A DNA stretch of 64,000 bases from Apricaphanius iberus (GCA_028564705.1 JAPXFQ010000911.1:248001-312000); one strand, 5' to 3'; shown: positions 44,771-56,032, counted from the stretch's first letter. The notes: a model not told the origin generated them from the letters alone. Numbers and translations are program-made.

Positions 44771-44810
44771 TGTAGTAGTTTTTGTTGCTGGGTGTATTTA
44801 TTTTTACTTC

Positions 44811-45890
44811 AACCAACTTGAGTAAAACTAAAGATTTTGTGATCTCAATGAGATAATTAATATTAATTTTATGTCCGTAGAAAAATATATCAGTTTTGTG
44901 AGATACCTGGCTACATGTGAACAGGGTCTCAAATAAAATGAGCAATTTTAATCTGAGGTAAGAGATCTATAAATTGAATTTGTATTGTTTCGTTATTGTA
45001 ACAGTGCATAACCTTAGCAAATATAAAATAATGCTATCATTTCTTTGCCACCTTAAATAACCACATTTGTTAATAAGAATTAAAAATAAGAATAAAAAAT
45101 ATTGTATAGCACTAAGAGCTTGAGTTGGAGTCTGTAAAGTATTTGTTAAATTCTGGGCTCTCACTCAATGTACATCACACTTCCATTTGGATAACAACTT
45201 CTGTCTGGAGTTGTACAGAGTCATTAGCTGCAACACAGGGCTGTATCTTGCTTTGTGCATTAATACATCACTTCAAGCATCTCCAAATTTCTAAATAAAT
45301 GCATTAAATGACTATTTTCCTTCAGGCTTAATGATCATACCAGACTGATTAGTACAACATCAAAGTCCTCTAATATTTTAGAGGACTTTCATTTCAATAC
45401 CTAGTCTAGTGTATGTTTTTTACACAACCAAGATGACTAATGCACAAGGATTTGCAGGATCTACCTCAGTCTTCCCATCGTCATAAGAAAGAGCCTTCTT
45501 CCCGCTATAATGGGCCATTGATATAAACCATGCTCAGATGCAAGCTAAATTAAATGCAATAACTTTTCAATGGATGCTTTTAGCCTGCAGTGCATTCGGA
45601 GTACAACATTGTTATGGTGCATTTACTCAACAAAATGTAGTTACAGATGACTTTTACATGCCACTGACTTTTACTTCATCAGTTTTAGGTATGGCTTCAG
45701 GAAAATGAGGCAGTAGCTTTGAATGAAGGCATTTTCAGTTGACCTATACAAAGCTTTGGATTTGTCCAGATTTGTTGAAGCAACCACAATCAGCTATATT
45801 GGGCTTTCAACAAAAGGGAAACTGAAACTGATTTATCCAAAATAATGACAATTAAATGAGAAATGAAACATTAAAGTGATTGCATTAATA
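44811..45890. other. Unassigned non-coding DNA
   Basis: AT-rich, no gene. Part of 44811-44960 may still be the Tc1-B end. A 44-bp word at 44877-44920 recurs at 47450-47492. A 12-bp perfect hairpin lies at 45362-45389. Confidence 0.45.
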
Positions 45891-46210
45891 GTCACCCCTT
45901 CATATCAGTATTCAGTAGATGCACCTTTGGCCGCAATCAAAGCATGGAGTCTGTGTGGATAGGTCTCAGTTTGGATGCTGACGTGGATGCTGAAGGTTTC
46001 CTCCATTTTACCTAAAAAAGTATTTAGGCTCTGTCAGGTTGCTAAAAGTTTGGCTGTGAAATGTCATTGTCTTCTACCTTTTTTTGTAATTCTTTATCAG
46101 TTCAACAATTTCAAAAATGACTGTACAGGTGTTAACATAAATATTAATTTCCCCATAAAAAACAAACCAATAAATCAAATAAATAACACAAAATAATGTC
46201 AGGTAGTGAC
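45891..46210 (-). mobile_element. Tc1-like element remnant
   Basis: 'cagtagatgcacctttggcc' then 'aatcaaagcatggagtctgt' 'gtggatagg' resembles the reversed 5' flank of a common fish Tc1 family. No frame left. Confidence 0.45.
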
Positions 46211-46439
46211 CATTACCATGATTTTAAATGTTGTGACTCAAAATCATACTAGATTTTTTTAATCTTAACAGTGCCTAATTTTGCATTAAGTATCATCACA
46301 CCAAGATTTTTGAATTTAGGAACGATAAATTATTTGTGACGGAAAAATGGCAGAATGTTTGATATCCAGTAGTTGCTTAGTAAACATCACACAAACTGTT
46401 TCAGTTGTATTTAGTTGGAGGGATATTTATTAAGCCCCT

Positions 46440-46890
46440 CATTTTACATATATACAGATCAATGACAATCACCCTCAACCTGGTGCTCCGCGGAAGATGT
46501 CCCATCGCAAGGTACACATGATCTTGAAAACGGTCCAGAAATAGATGGTCAATGACCTAAAGAGAGCTGGAACCACAGTAAAAAAAAATATTATAAGCAA
46601 CACACCACTTTTTTCCACTTTTCGGCAAAAGAGACAAGACGACTCGTGTATTAAGGAAAGGATAAATGGTGTCACGACTAAAACCTCTTTCTATGAGTGA
46701 GAACATTGAAGATGAAACATGACTGATTCATAATATACCAGAACATACCACCTGAAACTTCTTAAGGTTCCTGACAGGCCTAGCAAGTCTCTAGACCTCA
46801 ATTCAACAGATAATCTGTGGAGGAAGTTGAAAGTCTGTGTTGCCCAGCGACAGCCCCAAAACATGCCAGCTCTAGAGGACATAGGAGTAG
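46440..46890 (+). mobile_element. Tc1-like transposase remnants
   Basis: Two bits: 46478-46680 (EPGAPRKMSHRKVH-like N-terminal pieces with stops) and 46769-46880, where ARSLDLNSTDNLWRKLKV corresponds to the 'SPDLNPIENLWRKLK' block around the catalytic Glu; here that residue is Asp. The middle is missing. Confidence 0.6.
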
Positions 46891-46949
46891 CACCAAATTT
46901 TGGGCCCTGGGTACAAACAATCTTGTTGGGCCCCCCTACCAAATATATA

Positions 46950-47739
46950 CCAGTGGGTGGGGTATTGCATTTTTATCATAAAAAAACACTTAAATGTAAA
47001 CAAAATGAGCCATACTTAATAAAATGTGACTGAATGTTTTTTTTTTTTTTTCATAAGTCCTACTTTTTGAGATGACAAAAATGTCTACCAGGTCCAAACC
47101 TGGACTAAATTAAATACAAAGCAGTTCTGAGCAATGACCATATCAAAATGAGACAGAATTTAGTTTGAACATTAATAATGTAAAATTAAGGGATTTAAAA
47201 TCATATTATTATAATTATTTGATTGATTATCTGATAGTAAATGCAGACTATAGAATCACGGGGTAAACTAACCACCAGACTAGATATTCAAGTCTTTAAG
47301 TTACATTTGAAAAGTCAATTTCCATCATTAAGATGTGCATTAAACTGAGAACAATTCTGTAATTAATGGGAGTCTTCCCTTTGGCCGGAGTTTTTAAAAA
47401 GATTTTTTTTGGTGCCGAAAATCTCAGTTTCTGTGTGGATGGCCAAACCATAGAAAAATATATCAGTTTTGTGACATACCTGGCTACGTGTGTGAACAAC
47501 TGCTTGTCCTTATTTGCCTTTCTCTATTTAATCTGATATATATATCTATAGCATGTTAAACGCTGTGCTTAAAAGTATTTTCTTACTTTAAACACAATCT
47601 TATGGAGCTTGACACGGGTCAGGTACATAAATAACTTTGAAGTGTAAGAATAGACCCTCGGTTTAATAAACCATAAGCACGGATTCGGAAACCGTATCCT
47701 TGGCTGATGAATCTGTAACCTTATTTTATTAAGCCGTGC
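46950..47739. other. Unassigned non-coding DNA
   Basis: Contains a T-run at 47037-47051 and the second copy of a 44-bp word (47450-47492). No gene recognised. Confidence 0.45.
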
Positions 47740-48000
47740 ATAAAGCTTTTGACCCCTCCTTGGGCTGCCACCTTACCGCGGTGGAGGGGTTTGAGTGTCC
47801 CAATGATCCTAGGAGCTATGTTGTCTGGGGCTTTATGCCCCTGCTGGGTCACCCATGGCAAACTGGTCCTAGGTGAGGGATCAGACAAAGTGCAGCCCAA
47901 AGACCCCTATGATGAATGACAGCGTTGGACCAAGTGTTCCCTCGCCCGGACACGGGTCACCGGGTTCCCACTCTGGAGCCAGGCCTGGAGGTGGGGCACG

Positions 48001-50938
48001 TTGGCGAGCGCCTGGTGGCCGGGCTTAGCCCGAAGAGGAAACATGGGCCCCCCTTCCCATGAGCTCACCACCTGTGGGAGGGGCCACAGGGGTCGGGTGC
48101 AGTGCAAGATGGGCGGTGGCCGAAGGCGTGGACCTTGGCAGTCCGATCCTCGGCTGCAGAAGCTGGCTCTTGGGACGTGGAACGTCACCTCTCTGGTGGG
48201 GAAGGAGCTGGAGCTGGTGTGCGAGGTTGAGAGGTTCCCCGAGAGGGGTTGGACTCTCTTCCACTCTGGCATTGCCCCCCTGTGAGAGGCGCCAAGCTGG
48301 GGTGGGCAATCTTGTTGCCCCGCATCTCGGCGCCTATACGTTGGGGTTTACCTCGCTGAATGAGAGGGTAGCTTCCCTCCGCCTACGAGTGGCGGGACGG
48401 GTTTTTACTATCGTTTGTGCTCATGCACCGAAAAGTAGCTCAGATTACCCACCCTTCTTGGAGTCCTGGGAGGGGGTGCTGGAGAGTGCTCCTTCTGGGG
48501 ACTCCCTCATTCTGCTGGGGGATTTGAACACTCACGTGGGCAATGACAGTGAGACCTGGAGAGGCATAGTTGGGTGGTATGGCCCCCCCGATCTGAACCC
48601 GAGCGGTGTTTTTTTGTTGGACTTCTGTGCTCATCATGGATTGTCCATAACGTACACCATGTTCAAGCATAAGGGTGTTCATGTTTGGACCTGGCACCAG
48701 GACACCCTATGCCGCAGCTCGATGATCGACCTGGTTGTCATTTCATCGGACCTGCGGCCGCATGTTTTGGACACTCGGGTGAAGAGAGGGGCGGAGCTAT
48801 ACACCGACCACTACCTGGTGGTGAGTCGGCTCCGGTGGTGGGGGAGGATGCTGGACAGACCTGGCAGGCCCCAACATGTTGTGAGGGTCTGCTGGGAACG
48901 TCTTGCGGAGTCTCCTGTCAGAAGGGGTTTCAACTCTCACCTCCGGCAGAACTTCAAACACGTCCCGGGGGAGGCGGGGGACATTGAGTCCGAATGGGCC
49001 ATGTTCCGTGCCTCCATTGTCGAAGCGGTTGACCGTAGTTGTGGCCGTAAGGTAGTCGGTTCCTGTCGCGGCGGCAACCCTCGAACCCGCTGGTGGACAC
49101 CAGCGGTGAGGGATGCTATCAAGCTGAAGAAGGAGTCCTATCAGGCCATTTTGGCCTGTCGGACTCCTGAAGCAGCTGATAGGTACCGGCAGGCCAAGCG
49201 GAGTGCGGCTCGGATGCTCGCTGAGGCAAAAACTTGGGCGTGGGAGGAGTTTGGAGAGACCATGGAGAACGACTTCCGTATGGCTTCAAAGCGATTCTAG
49301 TCCACCATCCGGCGTCTCAGGGGGGGGAAGCAGTCTGCCACCAACACTGTTTACAGTGGGGGCGGTGTGCTGCTGACCTCAACGCGGGACGTTTTGGGTC
49401 GATGGATGGAATACTTCGAAGACCTCCTCAATCCCAATGACACGCCTTCCTGTTTGGAAGCAGAGTCTGGGCACTCTGAGACGGGGTCTCCAATCTCTGG
49501 TGCTGAAGTCACCGAGGTTGTTAAAAAGCTCCTTGGTGGCAAGGCACCGGGGATGGATGAGATTCGGCCAGAGTTCCTCAAGGCTCTGAATGTTGTAGGG
49601 CTGTGTTGGTTGACGCGGGTCTGCAATATTCCATGGACATCGGGGCAGTTCCCTTGGATTGGCAGACCGGGGTGGTAGTCCTCCTCTTTAAAAAGGGGTA
49701 GCACAGAGTGTGTTCCAACTAAAGGGGGATCACACTTCTGAGCCTCCCTGGTAAGGTCTATTCGGGGGTTTTGGAGAGGAGGGTGCGATGGATAGTTGAA
49801 CCTCGGATTCAGGAGGAACAATGCGGTTTTTGTCCTGGCCATGGAACACTGGACCAACTCTACACCCTCGACAGGGTCCTGGAGGGTGCGTGGGAGTTCG
49901 CCCAACTGGTCTACATGTGCTTTGTGGACTTGGAAAAGGCTTTCGACCTTGTCCCTCGGGGTGTCCTGTGGGGGTACTCCGGGAGTATGGGGTACCAGGC
50001 CCTTTGATAAGGGGTATTAGGTCCCTATATGAACGGTGTCAGAGTCTGGTTCGCATTGCCGGCAGTAAGTCGGACTCATTTCCAGTGAGAGCTGGACTCC
50101 GCCAAGGTTGCCCTTTGTCACTGGTCCCGTTCATCACGTTTATGGACAGGATTTCTAGGCGCAGCCAATGTGTTGAGGCGATCCGTTTTGGTGACCTCAG
50201 GATCGGGTCTCTGCTTTTCGCAGATGATGTGGTCTTGTTGGCTTCATCTGAACGTGATCTACAGCTCTCGTTGGAGCGGTTCACAGCCGAGTGTGAAGCG
50301 GCTGGGATGAGGATCAGCACCTCCAAATCCGAGACCATGGTCTTGAGCCAGAAAAGGGTAGAGTGCCTTCTCCGGGTCGGGGATGAGGTCCTTCCTCAAG
50401 TGGGGGAGTTTAGGTATCTGGGGGTCTTGTTCACGAATGAGGGAAAAATGGAGCGGGAGATCGTTGGACAGATTAGTAAGGCGTCTGCTGTTATGCAGGC
50501 GCTTTACCGGTCTGTCATGGTGAAGAGAGAGCTGAGCCGAAAGGCAAAGCTCTCAAGTTACCGGTCAATCTACGTTCCTACCCTCATCTATGGTCACGAA
50601 CCCTGGGTGGTGACCGAAAGAACGAGATTGCGGATACAGGCGGCTGAAATGAGTTTCCTCCATAGGGGGCTAAGAGTAGAGCCGCTTCTCTTCCACATCG
50701 AGAGGAGCCAGTTGAGGTGGCTCGGGCATCTGGTCAGGATGCCTCCTGGACGCCTCCCCGGTGAGGTGTTCTGGGCACGTCCCACCGGGAAGAGACCCAG
50801 GGGAAGACCCAGGACTCGCTAGAGGGATTATCTCTCCCAGCTGGCCTGGGAAGGCCTCGGGATTCCTCCCGAGGTGCTGGCCCAAGTAGCCGGGGAGAGG
50901 GAGGTCTGGGTCTCTTTGCTTAGGCAACTGCCCCTCGA
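48001..50938 (+). pseudogene. Rex3 ORF (endonuclease and reverse transcriptase), frameshifted
   Basis: Pieces in different frames. Endonuclease: LGTWNVTSL (48170 region), then in frame 48059-49300 [12 protein letters not shown] (GDLN at 48517-48528) and [10 protein letters not shown]...YTDHYLV. RT: GGKAPGMDEIRPEFLKAL (49530s), QCGFCPGHGTLDQLYTL and FVDLEKAFDLVP (49771-50007), then frame 49821-50822 with AGLRQGCPLS, LLFADDVVLL (FADD 50217-50228) and the C-terminal RSQLRWLGHLVRMPPGR. TAG at 50820-50822 replaces an expected Trp; the reading continues with IPPEVLAQVAGERE. At least four frame changes make it inactive, although both ends of the element are intact. Confidence 0.88.
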
Positions 50939-50957
50939 CCCCGGATAAGCGGAAAAT

Positions 50958-50990
50958 GATGGATGGATGGATGGATGGATGGATGGATAG
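50958..50990 (+). repeat. (GATG)n tail of Rex3
   Basis: About 7 units of GATG/TGGA, the typical 3' terminus of Rex3. Confidence 0.95.
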
Positions 50991-51289
50991 ATAAATAAAG
51001 CTTTTGGGTCCTGCACGAATGTACAGGCATATGAGTCAATTTAGCTGGGGAAATGTCCCCAGCAATATTTATAAATACCAGTTTTGTCCCCATTTAAAAA
51101 CCTGATGTGATTTTTTAACAGTGCATCCAGTTGGACTCCCAGTGCAATTTTCATATAATCAGTATCTGAACTGACTGGTATTCCTCTATCTTAAGCTGGG
51201 ATCAAACTGTGTGATTACAGCCGTCCTAGAGCTTTACTTCAATTGTGATGAAAACTGGTGAGCATGCATGTTATTCATTGGTCTGTAGC

Positions 51290-51965
51290 CGTGCAGCAAC
51301 ACCGTATTTATTGAACCTAGAACCAGAGCCAGCCCATGGGATCAATAAAGTATTTATTATGAGGAATTAAGTGTTGTTGTAGGTCATAACTAATTCATTT
51401 TTCAAGGAGTTGTTGTACACAATGATGGCTGAGGGGAGAAAGGATTTACAGTAGCAGTCTCTGTTGCAGCGAAACTGAAAAAGCCTACGACTGAAGATAC
51501 TATTTTGCTGTTGGATAGTTTGATGAAGAAGATGCTCAGGGTTGTCCATAATCTTTTAACATTTATGAAGAATTCTTCATTGCATCATTATCTACAGTTG
51601 TTCCACAGTTGTCCCCAGAACAGAACAAATCCATCAGGTTGTTGAGCCGTTTTAAGTCCCTGGCTCTGATGCTGCTACCCCAACAGATGATTGGTGAAGA
51701 GATAACACTTTCCACAACAGACTTGTAGAAGATTTGCAGCATCTTGCTGCAAACCTTCAAGGACCTCAGCTTCCTTAAAAAGAACAGTCTGTTCTCTCCC
51801 TTCTCCTAGACAGCTTCACTGTTGATTCTTCAGTCCAGTCTGTTGTTGAGGTGAACTCCGATTTGTTTGTACACCTCAACCACTTCCACTTGTTCTCTCA
51901 TGATAGAGACAGTCTTTGACTTATAATTAGATGATTGTTTCCACACCATGCCACAGTCCAGTCTG
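51290..51965 (-). mobile_element. LINE 3' part (Rex1/L2-like), degenerate
   Basis: The minus frame 51760-51563 reads CSKMLQIFYKSVVESVISS followed by PIICWGSSIRARDLKRLN, which matches the post-RT region of Rex1-like ORFs ('FY...ESVLT..I..W.G......D...L'). The remainder (51370-51560) is decayed C-terminus and 3' UTR. A '+' oriented 'gggatcaataaagtatttat' at 51338-51357 is a tail of another LINE. Confidence 0.65.
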
Positions 51966-52323
51966 CCGTTGACCAATTACATTACGCCCTGTGAGTGATG
52001 TTTTAGCTAGGCTACTGTTAAACAAAGCTTAGAAAAAAAATGCAAAAATAGGCGTTAGACAAAGGAGTGCAGACCAGTAGGCACATCATTATACACTTGG
52101 CTTGAATGTTTCTGTTTCCATGGGTTCATGGACTGCAGTCCAGTTAGGATTTGTTTGGATACACCTTATATTTAACAAGCTGTATGTTGTGGATCTAAGG
52201 GAAAATGCAGCTATTTGGCGATTAATAGTTAAAGGGCTGCTTATGGAAGTCTAAAATATTAATAATTTATGGAAAATTATTATTATTTTTGTGGCACCAC
52301 ATATTATTAGCTATTTTTGTAGT

Positions 52324-52326
<3 letters not shown>
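51966..52326. other. Unassigned non-coding DNA
   Basis: No gene or element end recognised. Confidence 0.45.

Positions 52327-52402
<76 letters not shown>
52327..52402. repeat. (AT)n microsatellite, about 37 units
   Basis: Pure AT run that ends exactly where recognisable L2 copy C sequence begins. The Tyr-Ile frames across it are artefacts. Confidence 0.97.
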
Positions 52403-52403
<1 letters not shown>

Positions 52404-52405
<2 letters not shown>

Positions 52406-52811
52406 GGCATCCAGGGGCCAGAGCTGCGGGCATTAGGTCCCATCTGAAGCTTTTGGCCAAGGACAAACGGCGGTATAGCAGGATCGTTATCCATGCTGGT
52501 GGTAATGACACCGGGTTACGGCAATCGGAGGTCACTAAAATTAGTGTAGCTTCAGTGTGTAGGGCTGCCAAAAAAATGTCTGACTCCGTCATTTTTTCTG
52601 GTCCCCTGCCTGATCGTACTAGCGAAGACATGTAAAGCCTTATGCTATCGTTTGGTTGTCAAGGTGGTGTCCAGAAAATGATGTGGGCTACATTGATAAC
52701 TGGGGGACCTTCTGGGGAAAACCTGGACTGTTACGTAGAGATGGCATCCTTCCCACCGCGGATGGCACTGCCCTTCTTTCCAGGAACATAGATAAGGTTA
52801 TCCCCAGTTAG
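52404..52811 (+). pseudogene. L2 ORF1 esterase, C-terminal fragment
   Basis: Aligns with copy A ORF1 from its [14 protein letters not shown] block. GGND is kept (HAGGNDT), but the last catalytic motif reads [10 protein letters not shown], so His has become Leu. A stop follows SEDM (TAA 52633) and a short deletion removes 'ttcacc'-region bases. Inactive. Confidence 0.8.
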
Positions 52812-52899
52812 TTCCCCATTGCTGTGACAACCCAGAGTCCAGGTCGGGGAACAGGGACTGCTACCCACCCACTACCCTATAGACAGTTTACCGTCCACT

Positions 52900-54453
52900 A
52901 CCCAAAACAAATGATTTAAAGTTAATGCTACTAGAGCAAAGTATACAAATCTCATAAAGATAAATACAACTCTGACTGAACAGAAAAATAAATCAATTAA
53001 ATGTGGTTTACTAATTATAAGATCTCTCCCCTCAAAAATACTGTTGGTAAATTAATTAATTTGTGATAATAATATTGATCTGGGCTGCACGGTGGCGCAG
53101 TGGTTAGCGCTGTTGCCTTGCAGCAAGAAGGTCGTGGGTTCGTATCCCGGCCCAGGGTCTTTCTGCATGGAGTTGGCATGTTCTCCCCGTGTATGCGTGG
53201 GTTCTCTCCGGGTACTCCGGCTTCCTCCCACAGTCCAAAAACATGCATGATAGGTGAATTGATCACTCTAAATTGTCCCTAGGAATGAGTGTGAATGGTT
53301 GTCTGTCTCTCTGTGTTGGCCCTGCAACAGACTGGCGTCCTGTTCAGAGTGTACCCTGCCTAACGCCTGATAATTGCTGGGATAGGCTCCAGCTGCCCCG
53401 TGACCCTGAATTGGATAAGCGGTTAAGAAGATGGATGGATGGAATATTGATCTGTTTTGTCTTGCAGAGACATGGTTGCAGGAAGAGGACCATGTCACAA
53501 TAAATGAGTCAACTCCCCCTAGCTACTTAAACTTTAGTGTCCCTCGAAGTACTGGTCGAGGGGGTAGAGTAGCCACCCAAAAATAACAGTTACAGTTCCT
53601 TTCAGCATTTAATCTTTAGCCTTCCTCGTACACATAACAAAGCAGTCTTGTATCATCCACCAGGACCTTATTCTCAATTTTTAGATCAGATATCAGATTT
53701 TCTATCTGACTTAGTTTTAAACACTGATAAAGTTATTATAGTTGGAGACTTCAGTAATCATGTTGATAGTGAAAGTGATAGTCTAAATACAGCTTTTAAC
53801 ATTATCTTAGTCTAAATAGGCTTTACTCAAAATGTGCAGGGCCCAACCCATTCTTGTCACCACAATTTAGATCTTGTGCTGACTTACGGCATTGACCGTG
53901 AATAAATAACAGTCTTTCCACATAACCATATCCTGTCTGATAATTTTCTGATCACTTTTAAACTCACTCTGACCATTTCAGACCTGAAAGAAAATTTCAT
54001 TATACCAGAACATTATCAGACAATGCTGTGGCAGGTTTTAAAGAAGCTCTTCCAACTTTAGTTTCCTCAGTATATAAAAGTACAATAGAAAATAGTGATT
54101 TAACTCCTGACCCCTCACAACTTGACATTTTAGTTCATAGCGTTAATTCCTCCCTGCGTCTGGCAATAGACAAAGTTGCCCCCTTGAAAAGGAAGGTTGC
54201 TAGCCATAGAAGATTAGCTCCCTGGTTTAATTTAGAGCTACGTACCCTGAAGCAGACTGTTAGAGAACTAGAGAGAAAATGGCGCTCCACGCATTTACAG
54301 GATTCACAGAAACATTCAACTTGCATGTTAGACCCAGTCCCAACAAAATTTTTAAAAGAGGTTGTCCCTTTGATTGCTGCTCCAATATTAGATATAATGA
54401 ATATATCCTTAATCAATGGAAGAAAGCTAGGAAGAGGTAGAGTAGCTAGGTAG
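52900..54453 (+). pseudogene. L2 ORF2 fragments (endonuclease and start of the RT region)
   Basis: From KCGLL (52997 region) through [10 protein letters not shown] (53467) to the block VGDFSNHVDS (53742; copy A has DFNIHVDN) and on to 54420. A 40-base gap after 53577, further small gaps and TAA at 53815 and 53903 break it. The frame 54028-54453 keeps about 93 codons of the linker domain before joining distant sequence. No RT catalytic motif is left. Confidence 0.75.
53083..53442 (+). mobile_element. tRNA-derived SINE with Rex3-like tail
   Basis: 360 bp between perfect 12-bp copies of AATATTGATCTG (53071-53082 and 53443-53454); copy A has the uninterrupted site at about 6632-6643. The head contains a pol III A box (TGGCGCAGTGG, 53093-53103) and B box (GGTTCGTATCC, 53137-53147), as in a tRNA, but does not fold into a full tRNA. 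The body ('tggagttggcatgttctccc', 'gggataggctccagctgccc') is a very common fish SINE. The tail 'ttggataagcggttaagaag' 'atggatggatgg' resembles the Rex3 3' end at 50942-50990. Confidence 0.92.
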
Positions 54454-55092
54454 AGATAGATGAATGTAAGCCAGGTAGAGAGTCTTAGTAGCTAGGTCTC
54501 CTGGTAGCTAGGAGACAGGTTAATGTTAGTAGCTATGCTTCTTTAGGCTAGGCTGTTGAAGGACATTATTAGAGTCAGTTCCTACTTTCTCTCCTATTTC
54601 TCTCCAACTGTATGATGTGCTGTCAATTCAAGCGCTAACCTGTTTTCTCTTAGTCTCTTCCTACAGTAGGTGCTCCTGACCCGCCCTGCTTGACGACCCT
54701 GACTAAGATGGCATTCCAGTGGAGGAATGTTCTCCACGTCCTGCTACCAATTTCTGCTTTTGCATTAGTTCTGTTGCTCTTTCTGTGTCTCCGCTGCCTT
54801 CTCCAAACCCCAGACGGTCTCGGCAGATGACCGCTTATGCTTGCCTGCGTCTGCTGGAGGTTTCTTCGTGTTGAAAGGGAGTTTTTCCTCTCCACTGTTG
54901 CTTCATGCTTGCTCAGTGTGAGGGATTGCTGAGATAAATATTGTATTGTAATAACTCTTCTTGTAAAGTGCCTTGAGATGACAACTGTTGTGAAATGGCG
55001 CTATATAAATTAACTGAATTGAATTGAATCCTGATTGTTAAACTTGTTTATATTTGGTTCATTTTCCGTCTGTATTGTACTTTCTATTTTAA

Positions 55093-56028
55093 CCTCTTAT
55101 GCTGTTTTTGAACCCTCTGCAGTATAAATACATGTTTGGGCTCTTTTTAAAGGTAACGCCCTCTGGTTTTTCCCCAGAGCAGTCAGAATTACTGGAAGTA
55201 TGACTGGTAGAATGTTATGCACTTTATAACTCACAGAAAAAAATAAAAACTTTTATCCTCGCCTCAATTTTTTGTGAAAATATAAGTGCAGATAGCTACA
55301 ATGGGTGGTTGGGAACTGAAACATACTATGTGGCAACAGAATAACTTGTTGACTACTCAAATTTCCAATTTGAAAAGTATATCTGTAAAAATAATTTCTT
55401 TCCATAATTTTTTCTTTGGGTATGTCCAGGCGGTTTAGAGGGTCCTATGCTTTATCCAAACCTATCCAAATTGGAAACATTTGTGAACTTATTGGAAAAG
55501 TGCAATTACTTTTGAATGTTTCAACCCATATGTTGCAGTGTCTACCAGTCTAACTCTTATCTACTTTAGGTTTTATAAATATTTAATTTTTAAAATTATT
55601 TTATATTTACAGCCTAATTTTACATTTTTATCTAAATTATCAGAATATCTAAATTTGTTCTCTAATTTTTGTCTAGTTTGTATCTAAATTATATAAATAT
55701 AATATTTTTTTAATCTGAATTTTATCTAAAATTACTATATGGACAGAATGGGACCAAACTTTCTAGGAATTATAGATGTTAGACACACAGGAGCCCATCA
55801 CAGGTAGGAAAAATGAATACGTGACGTTTTTGCTTTTGTGTAAAAAATGCTTTAGAGTCAGTGTTTTGGTTGTGACAAAATAGTTTATATCATTGAAAAA
55901 ATGAGGCTCTGATCATTGACTTCATTAATAGTTTGTTGGGGTGCATGACGAAGGGGAATGCATGCATGGCTGTATTGCTGTGGAAACATACTTATGTTCC
56001 AGGACCGGCACGTAGGAGTCATAAGGGG
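55093..56028. mobile_element. piggyBac-type non-autonomous element
   Basis: TTAA at 55089-55092 and 56029-56032 flank ends CCTCTTATG and CATAAGGGG (8 of 9 mirrored). A further 'cttatg' at 55991 forms a small hairpin with the right end. 936 bp, AT-rich, without transposase. Class assignment rests on TTAA plus ends only. Confidence 0.65.
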
Positions 56029-56032
56029 TTAA

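Larger units (their letters stand above)
36482..44810 (+). mobile_element. Tc1-like transposon (Tc1-B), split by a 6.9 kb insertion
   Basis: Left end 'acagtgctcagcataaatta' next to a TA at 36482. Transposase pieces lie at 36828-37475 and 44388-44770, on either side of the hAT element. Without the insertion the element would be about 1.4 kb or slightly more. The right end is not clean: 'gctgggtgtatttatttt' at 44790-44808 is a poor mirror of the left end, so the limit is approximate and the element could extend some 100 bp further. Confidence 0.75.
47752..50994 (+). mobile_element. Rex3 (RTE-clade) LINE, apparently full length, with target duplication
   Basis: 3,243 bp between two perfect copies of ATAAAGCTTTTG (47740-47751 and 50995-51006). 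Starts with 'acccctccttgggctgccac', the usual Rex3 5' region, and ends with 'ggataagcggaaaatgatgg' and a GATG run. Two short stretches (about 49655-49675 and 50103-50123) correspond to the conserved blocks commonly used to amplify Rex3. The internal frame is broken in several places. Confidence 0.92.
52404..55029 (+). mobile_element. L2-type LINE, copy C, 5' truncated and internally deleted, with SINE insertion
   Basis: Begins inside the ORF1 esterase at the position matching 5967 in copy A and ends with the tail 'agtgccttgagatgacaac' and 'ctgaattgaattgaatc'. Two large internal gaps: at about 54309 the reading jumps from the block matching 7414 to that matching 7790, and at 54420 it jumps from mid-RT to the 3' UTR. 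A SINE lies at 53083-53442. Confidence 0.85.

Noticed and set aside
52291..52631. Tyr-Ile repeat proteins on both strands
   Set aside because: Products of the AT microsatellite joined to L2 ORF1 remnants.
53083..53160. Possible genuine tRNA gene
   Set aside because: It has A and B boxes but continues into a SINE body and tail with target duplications, and no complete cloverleaf is evident.
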